From contig OZ244040.1 in assembly GCA_965215035.1 (NCBI GenBank), positions 3,596,001 to 3,660,000 on the forward strand: a DNA stretch of 64,000 bases, given 5' to 3'. Below are positions 42,901-47,022 of this stretch, one piece after another. Under the pieces are notes generated by a model. The model did not search any database. It was not told the DNA's origin and saw only the letters and a program-made list of their open reading frames with translations. The DNA is from Azophilus sp965215035. GTDB lineage: Bacteria; Pseudomonadota; Gammaproteobacteria; Pseudomonadales; Azotimanducaceae. Made by a program: the position numbers and the translations under genes. Within the stretch, counting starts at the first letter, position 1, and each line of letters begins with the position of its first letter.

Positions 42901-45900
42901 CGGCGGGAAACACGAGCGTGCCGCGCGCCGGTTCGTAATCGTCGCCGCCCCGGCCCGGCAGCCCTTCCGCTTCCGCCGCCTTCCGGCCCTCGCCGTCGCT
43001 GGTGGCGTAGTCGACCGTCACCTGGTCGGGGACAGGCGGATCCAGGGTCACCGTGAAGGTGAGGTTTGTCGTGCCGGAGTCGCCCTCGGTGACGGTCGGC
43101 GAGTCAATCGAGAATCCGTGGTCGTCGTTCAGGATGGTGCCGGTGCCCGTCACTGGCTGGATCGAGGCGCTGGTCGTGAGGTTAGTGAAGGTGATCTCGA
43201 CCGTCTCGCTCGGCTCGAAGTCGCTGTCGCCGTTGATTGTGAGCGAGACCGTCTTCGTCGTCTCGCCGGGCGCGAACTCGACTTTGCTGCCGGCGGGGAC
43301 CGTGGCGAGATCGGTTCCGGCAGTCGCCGCACCACCGGTTATGGCATAGCCGATCTCGATGGTCTGGTGCGAGGGCGGATGCAGCGTGACGGTGAAGTCG
43401 AGCGGCGCGGTGCCCGTCTCCCCTTCCTTCGCGGTGGGTGAATCGATCGAGAGCTCGTGGTCGTCGTTCAGGATGGTGCCCGTACCCATCGCCTCCCGCA
43501 CGAGCGGCACACCGATGACGATCTGCCTGAGTTCGACCACCACCTTCTCGTCGTCCTCGATCTCCTCGTCGCCATTGACCTCGACGGTGATCGTATTCGT
43601 CGTCGCGCCGGGCCCGAATGTCATGTTCCCCATGAAAGAGCCCCTGAGATCGCCGGCTTCCGTCGTGCCGAGGGCCTCGGGCACGTTGTACCTGACCTCC
43701 ACCGCCTGGTCCACGGGCGGCTCGATCGTCACGGTGAAGGTGAGGTCGGTGGTGCCGAATTCGCCTTCGTTCACGCTCGGCGAATCGATCACGAACCGGT
43801 GGTCGTCGTTCAGGATGGTACCGGTACCGGTCGCAGTCGGGATGGTCGTGGTGGTGGTGAGGTTGGTGACTGTGACGTCCACCGTTTCGTCCGGCTCGTA
43901 TACGTTGTCGCTGTTGACCGTGACGCTGAACGTGGCCGTGGTGTCGCCGGGGTCGAAGGTGACCTTGCTGTCGGAGGGGACCGCCACGAAGTCGGCGCCG
44001 GGGGTGGCGGTGCCGCCGGTGACGCTGTATCCGGCCTCGATGGCCTGATGCGAGGGTGGGTCCAGCGTCACGGTGAACTCCAGCTCCGTCGTGCCGGTGA
44101 GGCCCTCGGGCACGCTCGGCGAGTCGATGGAGAAGGTGTGGTCGTCGTTCAGGATCGTTCCGGTTCCGGTCGCCTCGCCCCCGTCGGAAGCGAGGTGCTG
44201 CCGGATGAAAGTGCTCGGCTCCACGGTGGCCGTGACCACGACCGTTTCGTCTTCCTCGACGGTTTCGTCGCCGTTGACCGTGGCCGTGACCGTCTTTTCG
44301 GTCTCGCCCGACGCGAACGCGAGCGGGCTCTGGGCCGTTGCCGTGTAGTCGGTGCCGGCGGTGGCCGTGCCGCCTAGGGTGTAGTTGACCCTGACCTGCT
44401 CATCCTCCACCTGCGTCTGCGTCACGGTGAAGGTGATTTCCTTCGTTCCCGACTGCCCCTCGTCCACACTCGGCGAATCGACCGACAGTGAGTAGCGGTC
44501 CTCGCTGAAGATTCGGGCCCAACCTAACCCCCCGGCAATATCTACTTCCACGTCCGACGAGGACGCAGACGGCTCACTCAAATAGAGGAACAGGTCGTTT
44601 GCGTCCTCGACGATAGCGTCGTCGATGACCATGACCTCTACCGTTTTCTGCGTCTCGCCGGCATTGAAGGTGAGCGTGCCGCTCACCGGTTGGTAGTCCT
44701 CGCCGCTGGTCGCTAATGATTCCAAGGTTGAGCCTTCGTCGAAGTCCTCCCGCTCGAGCGTCTTGTAACGGACGGTTACCGGGACGGGCGCCGCCGGATG
44801 CAGAGCCACAGTGAACCGGGCCGGCACGTTGCCGTCGGAGTCATGGTTCTCGTACCCGTTCGACTCATCGCTGATCGAAATGCCGTGGCCGTCGTCGTTC
44901 CGGATGGTGCCCTCGGCGATCGCTTCGTTCCCGCCGGATTCGGCGAAGCAGTCGACTTGCAGGTTGTCCGGCAGAGCGCAGTGGCTCCCCAGCAAGCCTC
45001 GGAACACCACCGTTTCGTTGGGCTCGGTGTCTTTGTCTCCCCTGATCCTGACCCTGACCGACCTTATGGTCTGACCCGGCGAAAAGGTTTGAGATTCCGC
45101 GAACTTCAGTGGGTCGTTGAAGGGTTTATCGTAATCCTCGCTGGCGGTGGCCGTGCCGCCATCTCCATGATGCAGGAGATCCAACCGCACGTCGAAGTCG
45201 GCCGCCTTGCTCAGCGTCGCCACGAAGGTGAGGTCCTTGCGGTCGTTGCGGTTCCCCTCGGCCACGCTGGGCGAATTGAACGACAGCGAGTAGCGGTCCT
45301 CGCTGACGATGGTGCGCTTCTCTTCGGCGTGCGTGATCGCGACCCCAACATCACCCGAGGCGCTCGCATTCGAGAGCCGCAGCCCCAGGCTCTGGTCGTC
45401 CTCGACGATGTTGTCGTCGATGACGGCGACCTCGACGGTCTGCTCGGTTTCGCCGGGCGCGAAGGTGAGGGTGCCGCTCCGCGCCCTGTAGTCCTTGCCG
45501 GAGACGGCCGTGTCGTCGAAGGTCGCGTAGGCGACCGTCACCGGAACGGTGGCCTGGGGGTCCAGAACCACCTTGAAGCGGACCGGCACGTTGCCGTCGG
45601 TATCGTGGTGCTCGTGCCCGTTCGTGCCGGGGCCGAACGAAATCCCGTGGTCGTCCTTGCGGATGGTGCCCGTGGCCGTGGACTTGCCCAGACTCGCGGT
45701 GCCGGCGGCCGGGTCCGACAGCGACAGCGTGACATCGACGGTCTCGTCGGCCGTCTCGAATGCATCGTCTGCAATCGTCGCCAGGCTGATCGTCTGCTCG
45801 ATCACACCGGGCGCGAAGGTCACCGTGCCCGAGCCGCTATCCGTGTAGTCCGTGCCGGCGGTCGCCGTGCCGGCCAAGGTGTAGTCCACCCGGATCTCGG

Positions 45901-46699
45901 TGGCGCTCGCGTGGGTCAGGCGCACCGGGAATGCGAGCGTGTCGCCCTCCGATACCGCGGGCGCATCGGCGATCGATACGGTGGGCGGGTCGTCGTCGTC
46001 CCGCACCGTCGGCGTCGCTTGCTTCGGCTTGATCGGGCCCGGGTAAGATGGCCTCATCTGCCTGTCCAGGAAATAGGCATTGCTCTCGGCCAGCGTCAGC
46101 GTGAGGGTGGCGTTTGGCTCGTCGGTGGTGTCATTCACGGTCGCCAGCGTCACGCGCACCGTCTCCATACCGGCCCCGAAGGTAGCACTGGTCGGCGGTG
46201 CATCGGTCAGCACCGCGTCGCCGCCGGTCACCGTGAAGGAAACCGTGAGCGGTGCCGACAGGTTTTCGCCTTCGGCCCGCGTGAGGGTGAACACCGCGTC
46301 CTGCCCCTCCGTGACCGTGGACGACTGCGCTGCAACCGTCACCTCGAAGAGACCATCGTTGTCCAGGATCAGGCCTGTCGCAGGAACCCACAATTCGGAA
46401 GGCCCGTAAAGAAGAAGCACTTGAACCCAGTTCTGCAGCTCGTCGACGTCGTCATCACAGGTCGGGTACCGGATCGTCTGCTTCGTTACTCCCGGTGGGA
46501 AGGTCAGAGTGCCTCCCTCGTCACAGTAATCTTGGTCCGCACGGTCCCGGTATTCGCCGCCATCCCAAGGCACGGTGATCGTGTTGTCACTGGCCTGGCT
46601 CAGCGTCACCAGAAACTCGAGCGTGCCGCCTTCCACCACCGGCTCCGCATCGGCGATGGACACCGTGGGGTTCTGGGCGTGTGCGTCCAGCGCCAACAA
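18995..46699 (-). CDS. Giant Calx-beta/Pal-like/autotransporter surface protein
   Basis: 9234 residues from the in-frame TTG at 46699. That TTG falls inside a signal-peptide-like stretch (ARLLLPAVFSLLALDAHAQ), so the true start is further upstream. Order: diverse Calx-beta domains, residues ~1-1600, some with paired cysteines; ~26 double units of ~226 residues (~1600-8190), alternating VTLVLTPASI-type and LSIADASVAEGD-type domains ending in DDD calcium-loop motifs; variant Calx blocks near 34.7-35.4, 29.6-30.3 and 21.5-22.1 kb; a Gly/Pro-rich linker; a Pal/OmpA-like domain (~8580-8687; YFEFDRARLSEGAL, GHCDERGPREYNLGLGERRA); ~10 repeats of 31 residues; and an autotransporter barrel (last ~240) ending LTYESRF. 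Expected: calcium-stiffened surface adhesion. A peptidoglycan-type domain between passenger and barrel is odd. Expression may hinge on the C-tract at 47059. Confidence 0.9.
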   Translation of the reverse strand: MLALDAHAQNPTVSIADAEPVVEGGTLEFLVTLSQASDNTITVPWDGGEYRDRADQDYCDEGGTLTFPPGVTKQTIRYPTCDDDVDELQNWVQVLLLYGPSELWVPATGLILDNDGLFEVTVAAQSSTVTEGQDAVFTLTRAEGENLSAPLTVSFTVTGGDAVLTDAPPTSATFGAGMETVRVTLATVNDTTDEPNATLTLTLAESNAYFLDRQMRPSYPGPIKPKQATPTVRDDDDPPTVSIADAPAVSEGDTLAFPVRLTHASATEIRVDYTLAGTATAGTDYTDSGSGTVTFAPGVIEQTISLATIADDAFETADETVDVTLSLSDPAAGTASLGKSTATGTIRKDDHGISFGPGTNGHEHHDTDGNVPVRFKVVLDPQATVPVTVAYATFDDTAVSGKDYRARSGTLTFAPGETEQTVEVAVIDDNIVEDDQSLGLRLSNASASGDVGVAITHAEEKRTIVSEDRYSLSFNSPSVAEGNRNDRKDLTFVATLSKAADFDVRLDLLHHGDGGTATASEDYDKPFNDPLKFAESQTFSPGQTIRSVRVRIRGDKDTEPNETVVFRGLLGSHCALPDNLQVDCFAESGGNEAIAEGTIRNDDGHGISISDESNGYENHDSDGNVPARFTVALHPAAPVPVTVRYKTLEREDFDEGSTLESLATSGEDYQPVSGTLTFNAGETQKTVEVMVIDDAIVEDANDLFLYLSEPSASSSDVEVDIAGGLGWARIFSEDRYSLSVDSPSVDEGQSGTKEITFTVTQTQVEDEQVRVNYTLGGTATAGTDYTATAQSPLAFASGETEKTVTATVNGDETVEEDETVVVTATVEPSTFIRQHLASDGGEATGTGTILNDDHTFSIDSPSVPEGLTGTTELEFTVTLDPPSHQAIEAGYSVTGGTATPGADFVAVPSDSKVTFDPGDTTATFSVTVNSDNVYEPDETVDVTVTNLTTTTTIPTATGTGTILNDDHRFVIDSPSVNEGEFGTTDLTFTVTIEPPVDQAVEVRYNVPEALGTTEAGDLRGSFMGNMTFGPGATTNTITVEVNGDEEIEDDEKVVVELRQIVIGVPLVREAMGTGTILNDDHELSIDSPTAKEGETGTAPLDFTVTLHPPSHQTIEIGYAITGGAATAGTDLATVPAGSKVEFAPGETTKTVSLTINGDSDFEPSETVEITFTNLTTSASIQPVTGTGTILNDDHGFSIDSPTVTEGDSGTTNLTFTVTLDPPVPDQVTVDYATSDGEGRKAAEAEGLPGRGGDDYEPARGTLVFPADTTTRTITVTVNGDGTFEFDDTMKVELSNPDGPEGSSFTISGPGIGTINNDDILTYTIRDDSVSVLEGRRLVTNTPPFPEGWGSRDTQEFLYFVADLSQAVHVGAVVYCLAEEGTAGGGVYRDRDHSDNDYYVDATNTETPTWAFAYGFNLGDSYGFAADRSLFFCRITIWSDDEIEPDETLKAYFYAPDLGLGTHDAPILMGTGTILNDDHAISIDAPSVEEGDAGTTELEFTVTLDPPSTGTVTVDYVVGDGSATSGGAADEGGDDYDPEQGTLTFGAGETEKKITVQVSGDETDEPDETVLVTLSNPEGPGAPEQQPEHSRSNSMSTITVPEGPATGTITDDDGPPAVTLVLTPASITENGEVSTVTATLDRASSEETTVTVSAEAVSPAVAGDYALSANPTLTIAAGQTASTGVVTITAVNNDVDAADKAVTVSATATNSQGVTAPQDATLTITDDDAPELSIADASVAEGDAGETATLTFTVTLSPAATLPVTVDWATADGTAEAGMDYTAGSGTLTFETGDESKTISVTVAGDDADEPNETLTVTLSNESGATLADAAGTGTITDDDGPPAVTLVLTPASIGENGGSSAVTATLDRASSKATTVTVSATPVSPAVAGDYALSANPTLTIAAGQTASTGVVTITAVNNDVDAADKTVTVSATAANSQGVTAPRDATLTITDDDAPELSIADASVAEGDQGASATLTFTVTLAPAATLPVTVDWATADGTATAGADYTAGNGTLTFETGDASKAVAVTVAGDDADEPNETLTVTLSNESGATLSDATATGTITDDDDTPTVTLILTPPSIGENGGSSAVTATLDRASVAATTLTVTATPVSPAVASDFTLSANTTLTIAAGQTASTGVVTIAAVNNDVDATDKTVTVSATAENDQGITAPQNVTLTITDDDAPSLSIADASVAEGDSGTSATLTFTVTLSPAATLPVTVDWATADGTAEAGTDYTAGNGSLTFNTGDESQTILVTVAGDDADEPNEALTVTLSNESGATIGKATATGTIADDDGPPAVTLALTPTSIAENGDSSTVTATLDRPSSADTTVTVAVTPVDPAVAADYTLSANTTLTIPAGQTASTGVVTIAAVNNDVDAADKTVTVSATATNSQGITAPDNATLTITDDDAPDLSIADASVDEGDEGESATLTFTVTLAPAATLPVTADWQTADGTATAGTDYTAGSGTLTFEAGDASRTVSVTVTGDDADEPNETLTVTLSNAPGATLADAAATGTITDDDDAPTVTLVLTPPSIGEDSGSSAVTATLDRPSSAATTVTVSATPVSPAVSGDYTLSTNRTLTIPADSLASTGVVTIAAVDNTVDALDKTVTVSATATNTQGITAPDSATLTITDDDAPALSIGDASVAEGGAGTSATLTFTVTLDPAATLPVTVDWATADGTATAGTDYTAANGSLTFNTGDDTKTVAVTVTGDAADEPNETLTVTLTNAPGATLADATATGTIADDDNAPTVTLVLTPPSIAENGGGSAVTATLDRPSSAPTTITVSATPVSPAVAGDYTLSANPTLTIPADSLASTGVVTITAVDNNVDALDKAVTVSATATNGQGITAPRDATLTITDDDASDLSIADASVDEGDEGESATLTFAVTLDPAATLPVTVEWATSDVTATAGTDYTAGNGTLTFNTGDASRTIEVTVAGDNADEPNETLTVTLSNAPGATLADATATGTITDDDGPPAVTLVLNPASITEAGGSSTVTATLDRPSSEATTVTVSATPVSPAVAGDYALSANTTLTIPADSLASTGVVTITAVDNDVDALDKPVTVSATATNGQGVTAPDNATLTITDDDAPDLSIADASVAEGDPGTSATLTFTVTLDPAATLPVTVDWETADGTATAGADYTAANGTLTFNTGDDTKTVAVTVTGDAADEPNETLTVTLSNAPGATITDATATGTITDDDGPPAVTLVLNPASITEAGGSSTVTATLDRPSSAATTVTVSATPVSPAVANDYALSANTTLTIPADSLASTGVVTITAVDNDVDALDKPVTVSATATNGQGVTAPDNATLTITDDDAPDLSIADASVAEGDPGTSATLTFTVTLDPAATLPVTVDWETADGTATAGADYTAANGTLTFNTGDDTKTVAVTVTGDAADEPNETLTVTLSNAPGATITDATATGTITDDDGPPAVTLVLNPASITEAGGSSTVTATLDRPSSAATTVTVSATPVSPAVAGDYALSANTTLTIPADSLASNGVVTITAVDNAVDALDKAVTVSATATNGQGVTAPDNATLTITDDDAPSLSIADASVAEGDPGTSATLTFTVTLDPAATLPVTVDWATSDGTATAGADYTAANGTLTFNTGDDTKTVAVTVTGDAADEPNETLTVTLSNAPGATLADAAATGTITDDDGPPAVTLVLNPASITEAGGSSTVTATLDRPSSADTTVTVSATPVAPALAADYTLSANTTLTIPADSLASTGVVTVTAADNTVYEGNKTVTVSATAENDQGVTAPDSAMLTITENDAAPVVTVAAETAEVTEGEDAVFVLTRASADVTTPLGVDFTLADPDAVLDQAAPTTATIPANQATVRVAVVTDDDGTDEPDATLTLTVTDGDLYDLGSASSATVTVRDDELPGQESESDAEVTVAADRAEVTEGVDAVFTLTRSRRLSEELVVTISLTGGDGVLAGAPPTEVTFGAGAETTQVTLSTDDDEVDEPDGRLTLTVIDGDAYYPGTSSEAEITVGDDDDTPEVTLVLTPASITEAGGGSTVTATLDRASSEATTVTVSATPVTPAVAGDYALSANPTLTIPADSLTSTGVVTITAVNNSVDALDKTVTVSATATNSQGITAPQDATLTITDDDAPSLSIADASVTEGDDGETATLTFTVTLTPAATLPVTVDWKTADGTATAGTDYTAANGTLTFGTGDASQTVTVTVTGDDTDEPNETLTVTLSNESGATLADATGTGTITDDDGPPAVTLVLTPASITEAGGKSTVTATLDRPSSAPTTVTVAVTPVSPAVSGDYTLTGSQLTIAAGETTSTGVVTITAVNNEVDALDKTVTVSATATNSQGVTAPDNVTLTIEDDDAPELSIGDASVAEGDDGESATLTFTVTLTPAATLPVEVDWATSDGTATAGTDYTAASGTLTFETGDASQTFTVTVTGDDADEPNETLTVTLSNAPGATITDAAGTGTITDDDGPPAVTLVLTPASIGENGGESTVTATLDRPSSEATTVTVSATPVSPAVAGDYALSANPTLTIPADSLASTGVVTITAVNNDVDAADKVVTVSATATNDQGVTAPQDVTLTITDDDAPGLSIGDASVAEGDDGESATLTFTVTLSPAATLPVTVDWETADGTATAGTDYAEGNGTLTFETGDETKTVTVTVAGDDADEPNETLTVTLSNAPGATITDATATGTITDDDGPPAVTLVLNPASITEAGGSSTVTATLDRPSSAATTVTVSATPVSPALAGDYALSANTTLTIPADSLASNGVVTITAVDNAVDALDKTVTVLATATNGQGIAAPDSATLTITDDDAPSLSIADASVTEGDPGTSAMLTFTVTLDPAATLPVTVDWETADGTAEAGMDYTAGSGTLTFNAGDETKTIAVTVTGDDADEPNETLTVTLSNASGATLADAAATGTITDDDDAPTVTLVLTPASITENGGTSTVTATLDRPSSAATTVTVSATPVSPAAAGDYALSANTILTITAGQTASAGVVTITAVNNDVDAADKTVTVSATATNGQGITAPQNVTLTITDDDAPSLSITDAGVTEGDDGESATLTFTVTLAPAATLPVTVDWATSDDTATAGTDYAEGSGTLTFNAGDESKTISVTVTGDDADEPNETLTVTLSNAPGATLADAAATGTITDDDGPPAVTLVLTPASITENGGTSTVTATLDRPSSAATTVTVSAAPVSPAAAGDYALSADTTLTIAAGQTASAGVVTITAVNNDVDAADKTVTVSATAANSQGITAPDNATLTIEDDDAPSLSIADASVAEGDDGETATLTFTVTLTPAATLPVTADWETADGTATAGTDYAAGSGTLTFNAGDESKTISVTVAGDDVDEPNETLTVTLSNAPGATLGKATGTGTITDDDGPPAVTLVLTPASITENGGSSTVTATLDRPSSAGTTVTVSATPVSPAVANDYALSANPTLTIPADSLASTGVVTITAADNTVYEGDKTVTVSATAANDQGVTAPDNATLTITENDAAPVVTVAAETAEVTEGEEAAFVLTRAGTDVATPLAVDFTLADPDAVLDQEAPTTTTIPAGETTVRVALTTDDDAAHEEAATLTLTLTDGDLYDLGSASSAAVTVRDNDPPGQDEATDAAVTVVAEAAEVTEGEDAVFTLTRTGDSTAGLAVTFAVTGDLAVLAAAPPTEATFGAGADTTRVALATDDDEVDEPHAKLTLTVTDGEDYYPGEASEAEVTVEDDDGPPAVTLVLTPPSISENGGSSTVTATLDRPSSAATTVTVSAAPVSPAAAGDYALSANPTLTVPADSLASTGVVTITAVNNDVDAADKTVTVSATAENDQGITAPQNATLTIEDDDAPALSISDAGVTEGDDGETATLTFTVTLSPAATLPVTVDWETADGTATAGTDYTAGSGTLTFEPGDASRTVSVTVTGDDADEPNETLTVTLSNAPGATLVDAAATGTITDDDDAPTVTLVLTPPSITENGGSSTVTATLDRPSSAATTVTVSATPVSPAAAGDYALSANMALTIAPGQTASTGVVTITAADNAVDAADKTVTVSATAANSQGITAPQNATLTITDDDAPSLSIADASVAEGDDGETATLTFTVTLSPAATLPVTADWETSDGTATAGTDYTAGSGTLTFNAGDETKTISVTVAGDDADEPNETLTVTLSNAPGATIGKATATGTITDDDGPPAVTLVLTPASIAEDGGGSTVTATLDRPSSADTTVTVSAAPVSPAVAGDYTLSTNTTLTIPAGQTTSTGEVKITAVNNDVDALDKTVTVSATATNGQGITAPQNVTLTIEDDDAPALSIGDASVAEGDDGETATLTFTVTLAPAATLPVTVDWRTADGTATAGTDYTAGNGSLTFETGDASRTVAVTVAGDDADEPNETLTVTLSNAPGATIGKATGTGTIMDDDGPPAVTLVLTPVSIAENGGKSTVTATLDRPSSAATTVTVSAAPVSPAAAGDYALSANTALTIAAGQTASTGVVTITAADNAVDAADKTVTVSATAANSQGITAPQNATLTITDDDAPSLSIADASVAEGDDGETATLTFTVTLSPAATLPVTADWETSDGTATAGTDYTAANGGLTFETGDETRTISVTVAGDDADEPNETLTVTLSNAPGATIADATATGTITDDDGPPAVTLVLTPPSIGESGGKSAVTATLDRPSSAATMVTVSAAPVDPAVAGDYTLAGSQLTIAAGQTASTGTVTITATDNAVDALDKTVTVSATATNGQGITAPDNATLTIEDDDAPALSIGDASVTEGDDGETATLTFTVTLSPAATLPVTVDWRTADGTATAGTDYTAGNGSLTFETGDASRTVAVTVAGDDADEPNETLTVTLSNAPGATIGKATGTGTITDDDGPPAVTLVLTPPSIGESGGKSAVTATLDRPSSAATMVTVSAAPVDPAVAGDYTLAGSQLTIAAGQTASTGTVTITATDNAVDALDKAVTVSATAANDQGVTAPDSATLTITDDDAPALSIGDASVAEGDDGETATLTFTVTLSPAATLPVTVDWRTADGTATAGTDYTAGNGSLTFETGDASRTVAVTVAGDDADEPNETLTVTLSNAPGAMIGKATGTGTITDDDGPPAVTLVLTPPSIAENGGTSAVTATLDRPSGTATIVTVSAAPVSPAVAGDYTLAGSQLTIAAGQTASAGEVTITAVDNDVDAADREVMVSATAENTQGVTAPDSVTLTIEDDDAPSLSIADAGVAEGNRGESPTMTFTVTLSPAATLPVTVDWATSDGTATAGTDYTAGNGTLTFDTGDETRTISVTVAGDDADEPNETLTVTLSNESGATIGKATATGTITDDDGPPAVTLVLTPASIAEDGGTSAVTATLDRASSAATTVTVSAAPVAPAVAGDYALSAAATLTIAAGQTTSTGVVTIAAVNNDVDAADKTVTVSATAENTQGVTAPDSATLTITDDDAPALSIGDASMTEGDDGETATLTFTVTLSPAATLPVTVDWRTADGTATAGTDYTAGNGSLTFETGDASRTVAVTVAGDDADEPNETLTVTLSNAPGATIGKATGTGTITDDDGPPAVTLVLTPPSIAENGGTSAVTATLDRPSGTATIVTVSAAPVSPAVAGDYTLAGSQLTIAAGQTASAGEVTITAVDNDVDAADREVMVSATAENTQGVTAPDSVTLTIEDDDAPSLSIADAGVAEGNRGESPTMTFTVTLSPAATLPVTVDWTTADGTAEAGTDYTAGSGTLTFDAGENTGTVAVTVMGDDADEPNETLTVTLSNAAGATLADATATGTITDDDAPVRPPPSLSIADAGVAEGDDGESPTMTFTVTLAPAAGLPVTVDWATSDGTAIAGADYTAANGSLTFNTGDDTGTVAVAVAGDIVDEPDETFRVTLSNAAGATLADAAATGTIADDDATPAVALHLSPASIGENGGLSAVTATLDRPSGAATTVTVSAAPVPPAVAGDYSLSANTTLTIAAGATESAGLVTIAAVDNDADGPDRTVTVSAAAANTRGVVGPRAVALTIVDDDDAPLPALSIGDAGVAEGDSGGEALTFAVTLDRAAPGEVTVDWATADGTAEAGSDYAAANGSLTFDTGENAGTVAVTVAGDIVDEPDETFRVTLSNAAGATLGDAMATGTIADDDATPAVTLVLTPASIAENGGVSAVTATLDRPSGAATAVTVTAAPVPPAVAGDYALGSNTTLTIAAGATESAGRVTIAAVDNDADGPDRTVTVSAAAANGLGVVAPRDATLTIEDDDAPVVTASAETAAVTEGEAVVFVLTRAGDLSEALAVSFDVTGGGAVLRDAPPAEAAFGADGATARVALATEDDPVDEADADVALALRPDAAYRLGDPSTAVVRVRDNDDRSAVTVAAVAERIPEGEAAEFELRRTGGARESLTAVLEVSERGGDMVSDALEGARRVTFEAGATTALLRVATADDGVPGPDSRVTVAVSEGGGAYDVGWPRAATVAVADAGGPSALARGRRSGASALLGRHARRFSRLTSGLALARLGVGRGASAGVVVGGDGAAAPGVGADVPPPFRGRRGAPAADVDVGVAGDGGEIRKRIGGVEPAADVGVAGDGAEARDHLLSAWMGRGDAGVHGGGADGAAVHGGAVADDPPPPPPPPGVDGGGNPLDAAGAPLGRTFYFEFDRARLSEGALRVLAMHANHLRDFRDRGVSIEGHCDERGPREYNLGLGERRARAVERYLVSAGVRESQIEIVSHGEERPANPGQDERAWSENRRAVLVYRCRGDPAVDAGVRGDGAAANGDAADGPPPVRGRRGVSPANAGVDGVGATVPGGVADGPLLVWGRHGVSMLDVGVRGGRVRVNGGVAVDPPSVRASRGAPVADTGLPGGGVVDGPPLFRGRHGLSTADAGVHGGGVAAPGGVADVRPPVWGCRGFSMPGAGVRGGGVAVPGGVADGPSPVWGRHGFSTADAGVCGDGFTLPGGVAHGSPVRGGRGASTADVNFHAGGVAAHGDVAVDLPLAWGGRSASTLDVGVDHRGGVVLGGDVRAGLPLGPGDRGAATMDVSFDRGGVAANGDVAVALPPGWDGWGSVRYSRLAGAANGGAWDVYAGADRLGADGRAVFGGLIGYEPGRVTSEGVRLEAGHVQLGVYGARRLTGRLTVDGALGWGRGAGDLSLAGGPRRVTASYRSERFVARADATGDFGWGGGALRVEPQIGLLYAGERLGGFTDSEGGTAPPERLWLARLGFGPRLAWERGNVAVHARLRVHLDAHNLGASAGRRREVSASLELGHRWRLDEGNSLDLSASLDGLGSGWFSSASFGLTYESRF
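19750..20640 (-). repeat. ~93-bp tandem repeats between the Pal-like domain and the barrel
   Basis: About ten units of ~31 codons, consensus like STADAGVHGGGVAAPGGVAD followed by GPPPVWGRHG. Unit starts recur near 19798, 19893, 19986, 20082, 20171, 20265, 20343, 20431 and 20524; most spacings are 88-96 bases, with one short unit of 78. Related units also lie on the other side of the Pal-like domain (about 21060-21340). Confidence 0.8.
20640..20960 (-). other. Pal/OmpA-C-like peptidoglycan-binding domain within the giant protein
   Basis: The encoded stretch has the Pal hallmarks: YFEFDRARLSEGA, VSIEGHCDERGPREYNLGLG, ERRARAVERYLVSAGV and EERPANPGQDERAWSENRRA. The Asp of CDERG and the Arg of ERRA correspond to residues that hold meso-diaminopimelate in Pal and OmpA. 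A proline run (eight Pro) lies just upstream. Confidence 0.85.
23730..24478. repeat. 749-bp near-identical segment, copy 1 (partner at 25089-25837)
   Basis: Matches the segment exactly 1359 bases downstream with only a few differences noticed (for example CCGATCGTTGCG versus CCGATCATTGCG). The length is two double units minus the edges. It suggests recent duplication or gene conversion inside the Calx-beta array. Confidence 0.8.
25089..25837. repeat. 749-bp near-identical segment, copy 2
   Basis: Partner of 23730-24478. Identity is lost at 25838, where CTCGGCCACGCTC replaces CTCCGTCATGCTC of the first copy. Confidence 0.8.
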
Positions 46700-47022
46700 C
46701 GAGAAGACGGCGGGTAAAAGTAGCCGCGCGATGCCGCGGGCGAGCCGGCGGCGGTCGATGAGCCCGGTCGGTTCGGGTGCCTTCTCGCCGGGTTGCGTCC
46801 GCCGCTCTCTGGCACGGCCGTTGGATTGGCGGTGAAGAGCGTCGCCGCCGACACTCGAGCGGTCGCCGAGGCGGAACCCGGGGCGGCGGCGAGCCCGAGC
46901 AACAGAGCCCGGGTGGCAAGTCGGAGCCGAAGCGTCCGGGTGACGGCATGTCGGAGTCGAAGTGCCCTGGCGGCCCGCGGCCTGCCGGGGCGCTGGATGT
47001 TCCGCGTGGGGTTCTCGCCCGT
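46700..47022 (-). other. Open frame upstream of the annotated start, including the signal peptide
   Basis: On the minus strand the adhesin frame has no stop from 46699 up to and through the C-tract, but also no ATG, GTG or TTG codon. The last ~30 codons read IDRRRLARGIARLL then LPAVFSLLALDAHAQ, a convincing signal peptide with cleavage after AHA. The upstream ~100 codons are hydrophilic and Pro/Arg-rich. A real start must therefore be a rare codon (ATC or CTT) or lie above the tract. Confidence 0.65.
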
